Assembly: GCA_011682355.1 (NCBI GenBank)
Contig: JAACEU010000021.1
Location: 1-7,327, forward strand
DNA from: Nitrospirota bacterium
Lineage (GTDB): Bacteria; Patescibacteriota; Gracilibacteria; UBA1369; LOWO2-01-FULL-3
DNA length: 7,327 nt
Direction: 5' to 3'
The notes below the pieces were generated by a model that ran no database searches, had not been told where the DNA came from, and saw nothing but the letters and a program-made list of their open reading frames with translations. Position numbers and translations under genes: made by a program. Below, one piece after another: positions 1 to 7,327 of this stretch. The stretch's first letter is position 1. Every line of letters starts with the position of its first letter.

Positions 1-892
1 GAACAAATGCCGCCAATAGACTTAGTTCATTTTTAACGGGAGATGTAGATGAATTCAATTGAAAACTTTTCTTATCTTTACTTCCGGGAACATAATAGAC
101 AAATTTTTGTCTATCCCCGGTTGCATAAGCGGCTATAATGCCGGTTTTGAAATTAGGAGCAAAGAAAAGCACAGTTCCTTTTGGAATAGTTTTTCTTTTC
201 TTCAATGCTCTCAAGCCAGAGTCTCCGTAAGCACGATGTTCTCGTTTTAGATCCGTATATTCATGACTCAATCTTGCCGCCAATACTTTATGGTTCGTGA
301 GATAATCTACTTTTGGTTCTGTAGAATCAGATTTCGGTGGGGAACCAAACAGCAAGTACGAAACATACAAAGTCGAAGTTTCCGTAGCGTTCAAGGCGGG
401 CTTTTTATCTTTTGCCCTCTTGTCATTTTCCGCCTTATACAAATCGGAAAACTCACGAAAATCCTTTGGGACTTCTTTCGACATCTGTGCACGCAATTTT
501 TCTTTTTGAAGCTTACTTAATTCTTCTTTTCCAAGTTTATCTTTATCCAAACTTTTTCTGAAATTCCCCGGAACCAGATCAATATAACGGGCATATTTTC
601 CCATAAACGCACAAAGTACCATTGCAAAACGAACCATCGGATCATTTAATGACATACCGTTTTCCTTGGCAATATCTACAGCGGCTCTGGCATATTCACC
701 CCATTTTCCTTCTATTTTTTTAACCTCTGCAGGATATTCTTCTTTTGGTGTGGCCAAGTCTTTTCCAGGATCCACTTTTTTCCGTGCCGCCAAATTAGCC
801 GCCTTTGTAGCCGCCGCCGTAGGTTTTGCTTGAGCAGCAGGTGTAGTAGCAGTGGAAACCTTTGGTTTTTGAGTTGGTCCTGACTTTTCCAT
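1..892 (-). CDS. Uncharacterised protein, N-terminal 297 residues (C-terminus beyond the left edge)
   Basis: This open frame on the minus strand begins at ATG 892-890 and runs uninterrupted to the window edge, so the C-terminus is missing. I do not recognise the family. Residues 1 to about 45 are low complexity, rich in Ala, Thr, Lys and Pro, and look disordered. No signal peptide or transmembrane segment is apparent. From about residue 60 the chain looks folded and helical, with a segment reading LNDPMVRFAMVLCAFMGKYA, followed by a lysine-rich stretch. Near residues 245-260 the motif PKGTVLFFAPN precedes predicted strands. It faintly recalls the GDVVFF strand of NlpC/P60-like folds, but I see no catalytic Cys or His arrangement, so I assign no enzyme activity. 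The start lies 5 nt after the stop of the 130-aa gene at 898-1290 and has no Shine-Dalgarno sequence, which suggests co-transcription and perhaps translational coupling. That the frame is coding is well supported by its length and composition; its function is unknown. Confidence 0.82.
   Translation of the reverse strand, partial: MEKSGPTQKPKVSTATTPAAQAKPTAAATKAANLAARKKVDPGKDLATPKEEYPAEVKKIEGKWGEYARAAVDIAKENGMSLNDPMVRFAMVLCAFMGKYARYIDLVPGNFRKSLDKDKLGKEELSKLQKEKLRAQMSKEVPKDFREFSDLYKAENDKRAKDKKPALNATETSTLYVSYLLFGSPPKSDSTEPKVDYLTNHKVLAARLSHEYTDLKREHRAYGDSGLRALKKRKTIPKGTVLFFAPNFKTGIIAAYATGDRQKFVYYVPGSKDKKSFQLNSSTSPVKNELSLLAAFV
84..120. repeat. Inverted repeat inside the left-edge coding region
   Basis: Two perfect 9-base arms (95-103, ATAGACAAA, and 106-114, TTTGTCTAT) are separated by two bases. 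Outer arms CCGGG (84-88) and CCCGG (116-120) could extend the hairpin across an asymmetric internal loop. It lies within the coding sequence of the left-edge gene. By rough reckoning a 9-base perfect inverted repeat with a short spacer is not rare in 7 kb, so a regulatory role is only a possibility. Confidence 0.35.
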
Positions 893-897
893 AATGA

Positions 898-1290
898 CTA
901 AATTATAAATATATCACCTTTTTCGTCCTCAATTCTCTCTTTCATATTTTTTACTCGTTCTACCAAATTTTCCATCTGATAAGTATTTTTGTATCCCGCA
1001 TCAAAAAGATCTTTCATCTCCCTAACTGCTGAAAGTAAATTTATCGCTTCATAGTCAGCTTTTCCTTTCTTCTCACTATCTAGCTTGTCATAAACTTCTG
1101 TATTTATGAGAGTTGAAGGAGTGTGAAGTTCAATTTTACCGTCTTCAACCAATTGCATCACCAAATGTAAGAATTTGTCATTTTCATCTCCAACTCCGGA
1201 AGGATCTTGTAAGGGAGTATTGAGGTCCTTCTGTACTTGAGGATCCTTATATACTGCTTTTTGTTGATTTTCGTCTTGATTTATATCCAT
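898..1290 (-). CDS. Conserved-looking hypothetical protein, 130 aa
   Basis: This is a 130-residue soluble, hydrophilic protein starting at ATG 1290-1288 and ending in TAG. I do not recognise the family. The first 35 residues are rich in Gln, Asp, Asn and Pro and probably flexible. The remainder appears mostly alpha-helical, with a helix near residues 38-50 (DKFLHLVMQLVEDGK) and long amphipathic helices from about 78 to 124 that could form a coiled coil or helical bundle. The chain ends with a hydrophobic GDIFII. It has no cysteine, signal peptide or membrane segment. It is the first gene of a two-gene unit: a strong promoter lies directly upstream (1314-1342) and the next gene starts 5 nt after its stop. 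The expected leader is only about 16 nt and carries no Shine-Dalgarno sequence. The good promoter and normal codon structure support a real gene. It could be a partner or chaperone of the downstream protein, but that is only inferred from position. Confidence 0.8.
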   Translation of the reverse strand: MDINQDENQQKAVYKDPQVQKDLNTPLQDPSGVGDENDKFLHLVMQLVEDGKIELHTPSTLINTEVYDKLDSEKKGKADYEAINLLSAVREMKDLFDAGYKNTYQMENLVERVKNMKERIEDEKGDIFII

Positions 1291-1313
1291 AGTCGACTTG
1301 AATTATTCTCTAA

Positions 1314-4896
<3,583 letters not shown>

Positions 4897-4909
<13 letters not shown>

Positions 4910-4923
4910 AGATTTTTTTTCAT
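4897..4923 (-). other. Overlapping mini-ORF with an A8 run at the dnaX start
   Basis: On the minus strand an ATG at 4923-4921 opens an 8-codon frame (MKKNLWIK, stop TAG 4899-4897) that overlaps the dnaX start codon at 4909 in another frame. It begins with a run of eight A residues (4920-4913). One extra A would place this ATG in frame with dnaX and give MKKKSMDQIALYRKYRP. It could be chance, a transcript slippage site, a translational coupling element or a homopolymer sequencing error. Confidence 0.35.
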
Positions 4924-4953
4924 GGACCAAATACTAACATGAGTGAAAAAAGA

Positions 4954-6054
4954 TTAATACGCTTTTTTGACCTCCCTAATCTTCTTCCTGATTTTCTTCT
5001 CAAAAACAGCCCTTGAAAATTGTGAAGAATGTCGCCTGATAGTAAGTGGATGATAAAACTTTTCATTATACATAAGTCGTGCCAACCCGTCCTCCATTGA
5101 CTCAACCGTCGGCTCAAAGAAAAATTCACCGGTCTTTCCGGTTACCACACTTTCAGTACATCCTCCTTTTCCAAAAGCTAAAACGGGCTTGCCACAAGCC
5201 ATTGCTTCGACAGGAGTAATCCCAAAATCCTCTTCTCCGGGGAAAATCAGCGCACGACAATTCATCATATATTCCGTAACGGTTTCGTCATTTTTGAACC
5301 CAAGGAAATCAATATTATCACCTGCAATATTTTCCAGATACTCACGTTGAGGCCCGTCTCCGATAACGACGAGCTTTCGTCCGATTTTATTAAATAATTG
5401 AACCGCAAGATCGATCTTTTTGTATGGTGTAAGAGTGGAAACGATGAGGAAATATCCCGAATGTGACTTAGAAGTTTTGAATCGATCAATATCAACGGGG
5501 GGATAGATGACTTCACTATCTTGTTTGTAATATTTTGAAATCCTGTTTTTTACATTTCTAGAATTCGCAACATACATATCGGCTCTATCTGCCGCCAAGA
5601 AATCCCATTCTCGCAGATATTTGATAAGAGGTGAATAGAATAAAGATTTGAGACCACTGATCTTGTTTTCCTCGCGATATTCATTAGACCAATCCCACGC
5701 ATAACGCATAGGGGAGTGACAATAGCAAAGATGCTTGGTTTTTAGTGGAGTTAAAATTCCATGTGAAAATGCAGTACTAGAGCTAATCACGAGGTCAAAA
5801 TCTGAAAAATCAAATTCTTCAACTGCACGAGGAAACTTACTTACCAAAAACCGATACCTTTTCCTTAGGAAATCAGGGTAATCTTGGAGAAAAGAGCACT
5901 TAACTCTTTTTGCGGGGAATACGTCTCCAACCTTGTCCTTATCATAAAACAGAGTATAGATCGGAGCATCCGGAAACATCTTTGAAAACACTTCAAGTAC
6001 ACGTTCCGCTCCACCAAGTTTGACGAGGAAATCATGTACAAGTGCTACTTTCAT
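4954..6054 (-). CDS. GT4-family glycosyltransferase, WbaZ-like
   Basis: This 366-aa retaining glycosyltransferase has the GT-B fold and probably transfers a sugar from a nucleotide donor during surface polysaccharide or glycolipid synthesis on the cytoplasmic face of the membrane. The N-terminus MKVALVHDFLVKLGGAERVLE carries the acceptor-side glycine loop. Further on, DLVISSSTAFSHG (87-99) and CYCHSPMRYAWD (110-121) are typical of the WbaZ-like branch, which includes mannosyltransferases. The C-terminal donor half has YPPVDIDRF (184-192), GDGP (232-235) and the E-x7-E pair Glu275 and Glu283 in EEDFGITPVEAMACGKPV. There is no signal peptide or membrane span; the Lys/Arg-rich C-terminus could favour membrane association. 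The sugar and acceptor cannot be read from the sequence. I chose ATG 6054 because it matches the family start; an upstream in-frame TTG at 6096 would translate through the terminator hairpin. There is no Shine-Dalgarno sequence. dnaX follows after 44 nt on the same strand. Confidence 0.93.
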   Translation of the reverse strand: MKVALVHDFLVKLGGAERVLEVFSKMFPDAPIYTLFYDKDKVGDVFPAKRVKCSFLQDYPDFLRKRYRFLVSKFPRAVEEFDFSDFDLVISSSTAFSHGILTPLKTKHLCYCHSPMRYAWDWSNEYREENKISGLKSLFYSPLIKYLREWDFLAADRADMYVANSRNVKNRISKYYKQDSEVIYPPVDIDRFKTSKSHSGYFLIVSTLTPYKKIDLAVQLFNKIGRKLVVIGDGPQREYLENIAGDNIDFLGFKNDETVTEYMMNCRALIFPGEEDFGITPVEAMACGKPVLAFGKGGCTESVVTGKTGEFFFEPTVESMEDGLARLMYNEKFYHPLTIRRHSSQFSRAVFEKKIRKKIREVKKAY

Positions 6055-6063
6055 AAAATGGGG

Positions 6064-6092
6064 AATAAAAAAGGGCGGCAATTCTGCCGCCC
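6064..6092 (-). terminator. Rho-independent terminator after the lipoprotein gene
   Basis: Read on the minus strand, an 8-bp perfect GC-rich stem, GGGCGGCA pairing with TGCCGCCC (6092-6085 with 6080-6073), closes a GAAT loop and is followed directly by TTTTTTATT. The stem begins 24 nt after the lipoprotein stop codon. The T tract ends 12 nt before the glycosyltransferase start codon at 6054. It has no T tract in the plus direction, so it acts on minus-strand transcripts only. Confidence 0.92.
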
Positions 6093-6116
6093 TCAATTTA
6101 CCTTAATTCAACTCTT

Positions 6117-6554
6117 TTATTCAACCGCTTCTTCACCTTCAACCACCTCGCCTTCCTCAACAACTTCTCCCAGATCTTCTTCCAGACCTTCTCCAGATCC
6201 ATCAGTAGCTTCTTCTACTTCCTCAGTCGTATCTATATCTGCAAATGCATCAGCGAAATCACCGGCACATTCTTCCAGAGCTTGTGTGATAGCGGCTTGT
6301 ACATCTTCATCGTCTTGGTATTTTTCTGTTAATGCCATCATTGCATCCTCATCATCAGCATCAAATCCGTGATCTTTGTAGATTGCGATTGCTTGTTCTT
6401 CTAGAGCAGGATCAAAAATGTTGTCCGCTTGGAAAACAAGACAAGTAGCGTCAACAGTAGCATCGATAAACGACTGTTTCTCATCTTTAACCCCTCCTAA
6501 ACATCCGACTAGGAAGACTGAGCCAACTGTTAGAATAGCTAGTAATTTTTTCAT
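6117..6554 (-). CDS. Small, highly acidic lipoprotein of unknown function
   Basis: This 145-aa precursor has a classical lipoprotein signal: MKKLL, a hydrophobic core and lipobox LVGC with Cys18 as the predicted lipidated residue, so the mature protein should be anchored on the outer face of the cytoplasmic membrane. The mature part is strikingly acidic. Residues about 25-108 look helical (KQSFIDATVDATCLVFQADN, then a segment rich in Asp and Ala), with two further cysteines, Cys38 and Cys96, that could form a disulfide between helices. Residues about 109-145 are an almost pure Glu/Gly/Val/Asp tail, probably disordered. I do not recognise the family or any catalytic motif; the acidic tail might bind cations or basic partners, which is speculation. 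The gene is a monocistronic unit, with a full-consensus promoter (6593-6620) about 31 nt upstream of the likely leader start and a strong terminator 24 nt past the stop. The ATG is preceded by an A-rich leader without a Shine-Dalgarno sequence. Confidence 0.88.
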   Translation of the reverse strand: MKKLLAILTVGSVFLVGCLGGVKDEKQSFIDATVDATCLVFQADNIFDPALEEQAIAIYKDHGFDADDEDAMMALTEKYQDDEDVQAAITQALEECAGDFADAFADIDTTEEVEEATDGSGEGLEEDLGEVVEEGEVVEGEEAVE

Positions 6555-6592
6555 GATTTTTTTATGTTAAAGAAATAATCACTATTAGCCGC

Positions 6593-6620
6593 ATTATACC
6601 CACCTAAAAACTGATGTCAA
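6593..6620 (-). promoter_or_regulatory. Full-consensus sigma70 promoter for the lipoprotein gene
   Basis: Read on the minus strand, a perfect -35 TTGACA (6620-6615) and a perfect -10 TATAAT (6598-6593) are separated by 16 bases. The predicted start is near 6586, giving a leader of about 31 nt to the ATG at 6554. The -35 contains the TGA stop codon of the upstream PolX-like gene (6619-6617). Both hexamers match the consensus exactly, which suggests strong, constitutive expression of the lipoprotein. Confidence 0.85.
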
Positions 6621-7327
6621 ACTGATTCGGCCCATATTTTCGAAAGAGGTTGCGTATTCAAAATATCACTTTTTTGTAACCATCCTCGCCGCGCAATCCC
6701 AACCCCAAATTCCATATAGTCTAATTGTGCGGGACTATGAGCGTCCGTATTTATAGCAATCTTTGCTCCTTTATCCTTCGCAATCTTTACATACCTATCA
6801 ATCAAATCCAATCGAAGAGGATTCGCATTTATCTCCAGAGCAACGCCATTATCAGCACACGCATCAAGGACCTTCTCCACATCATATTCCATCATCGGCC
6901 GCTTATTTATCAGTCGCCCGGAAGGGTGAGCCAAAATAGTAGAATAAGGATTTTCAATGGCCGCAATCAATCTCTTCGTCTGCTCCTTCTCTCCAAGTCT
7001 TTGATACAAATGCGCCGAAATTATCACAACATCCAGTCCCTTCAAAACTTCATCGCCAAAATCCAAACCACCATCTTTCAAAATATCCACCTCACAACCC
7101 TTAAAAACCTTAATCTTCTTCCCATATTTCTTATTCAATTTATCGATTTCTTTCCATTGCTTCATGATGTCCTTTTTCCCCATTCCACCGGTAACTCCAA
7201 CAAGAGAAGAATGATCTGTCATCGCAAAATATTCATATCCCTTTGCGATCATCGCAATAGTCATATCCTCAACAGAATATTTCCCATCACTATAAGTTGA
7301 ATGTGAATGCAGATCTCCTCGAATATC
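6617..7327 (-). CDS. polX: PolX-type protein, C-terminal PHP phosphoesterase domain (N-terminus beyond the right edge)
   Basis: The frame enters from the right edge with 236 residues visible and ends in TGA. It matches the C-terminal PHP domain of bacterial PolX, which in the full protein follows a family X polymerase module and supplies metal-dependent 3'-5' exonuclease or AP-site processing activity in base excision repair. Visible metal-site motifs, numbered from the edge, are DLHSHS (His7, His9) with SDG (Asp14), TDHS (Asp38, His39), GCEVDIL (Glu79), SAHL (His106), LAHPSGR (His134) and INTDAHSP (Asp195, His197), so the metal site looks intact. LEINANPLRLDL and FGVGIARRGW are hallmarks of PolX rather than of histidinol phosphatase. 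An internal ATG at 7264 is not the start, because the essential DLHSHS motif lies upstream of it. A stand-alone PHP protein cannot be excluded without the missing part, although the DIRGDLHSHSTYSDG entry sequence is typical of the PolX junction. Confidence 0.9.
   Translation of the reverse strand, partial: DIRGDLHSHSTYSDGKYSVEDMTIAMIAKGYEYFAMTDHSSLVGVTGGMGKKDIMKQWKEIDKLNKKYGKKIKVFKGCEVDILKDGGLDFGDEVLKGLDVVIISAHLYQRLGEKEQTKRLIAAIENPYSTILAHPSGRLINKRPMMEYDVEKVLDACADNGVALEINANPLRLDLIDRYVKIAKDKGAKIAINTDAHSPAQLDYMEFGVGIARRGWLQKSDILNTQPLSKIWAESV

Noticed and set aside
59..520. Two plus-strand open frames (59-250 and 263-520)
   Set aside because: They are antisense to the continuous minus-strand frame 892-1, have unlikely protein composition and no recognisable motif.
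4910..4930. Seven-residue N-terminal extension of DnaX from TTG 4930
   Set aside because: The rare start codon and lack of homologous residues favour ATG 4909.
5185..5205. Short hairpin (GGCTTG, 3-base loop, CAAGCC) within the glycosyltransferase gene
   Set aside because: Only 6 bp, no T tract on either strand and inside conserved coding sequence; expected by chance.
6055..6096. Extended N-terminus of the glycosyltransferase from TTG 6096
   Set aside because: It would translate through the terminator hairpin; the family N-terminus begins at the ATG at 6054.
6034..6372. Plus-strand open frame very rich in Ser, antisense to the lipoprotein
   Set aside because: The Ser/Ala/Pro composition is the mirror of the Glu/Asp-coding codons on the other strand, and the frame crosses the terminator stem.
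6725..7300. 191-codon plus-strand open frame
   Set aside because: It lies antisense to the PHP domain, whose metal-binding motifs are unambiguous; its own translation shows no family motif.
6617..7327. Recoding of UGA as glycine (genetic code 25)
   Set aside because: The PolX-like frame ends at UGA exactly where PolX proteins normally end, and no in-frame UGA interrupts any of the genes.

Overview
The window looks like a chromosomal segment of a small-genome, AT-leaning bacterium, most probably a member of the Patescibacteria/Candidate Phyla Radiation (a Peregrinibacteria- or Gracilibacteria-like lineage is my guess). The reasons are lysine-rich proteins, very tight packing, start codons without Shine-Dalgarno sequences, an NAD-dependent DNA ligase whose domain Ia departs from the usual NMN-binding residues, and a short gamma-like DnaX. 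UGA is a normal stop here (it ends the PolX-like gene), so the UGA-to-glycine code of some Gracilibacteria/Absconditabacteria does not apply. The lineage call is inference.

Layout from left to right. (a) Bases 1-1290, minus strand: a two-gene unit of unknown function, a 130-aa hydrophilic protein followed 5 nt later by a larger protein (at least 297 aa, cut by the left edge). It is driven by an extended -10 promoter at 1314-1342 that abuts the start of the divergent ligA. (b) Bases 1347-3419, plus strand: ligA, the NAD-dependent replicative and repair ligase, the only plus-strand gene. (c) Bases 3416-4909, minus strand: dnaX, the clamp-loader subunit, whose stop codon overlaps that of ligA. 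(d) Bases 4954-6054, minus strand: a GT4-family glycosyltransferase of the WbaZ-like type. (e) Bases 6064-6092: a strong intrinsic terminator. (f) Bases 6117-6554, minus strand: a small, very acidic lipoprotein with a fully consensus promoter at 6593-6620. (g) Bases 6617-7327, minus strand: the C-terminal PHP phosphoesterase domain of a PolX-type protein, cut by the right edge.

Three genes belong to DNA metabolism (polX, dnaX, ligA). The glycosyltransferase and the lipoprotein point to the cell envelope. I see no mobile element, CRISPR array, tRNA or rRNA, and no intergenic gap above 65 nt. The best leads are the altered NAD-recognition residues in LigA, a candidate sliding-clamp-binding motif in a LigA-specific insertion, the terminator only 12 nt ahead of the glycosyltransferase start, an A8 run at the dnaX start, and the uncharacterised pair at the left edge.
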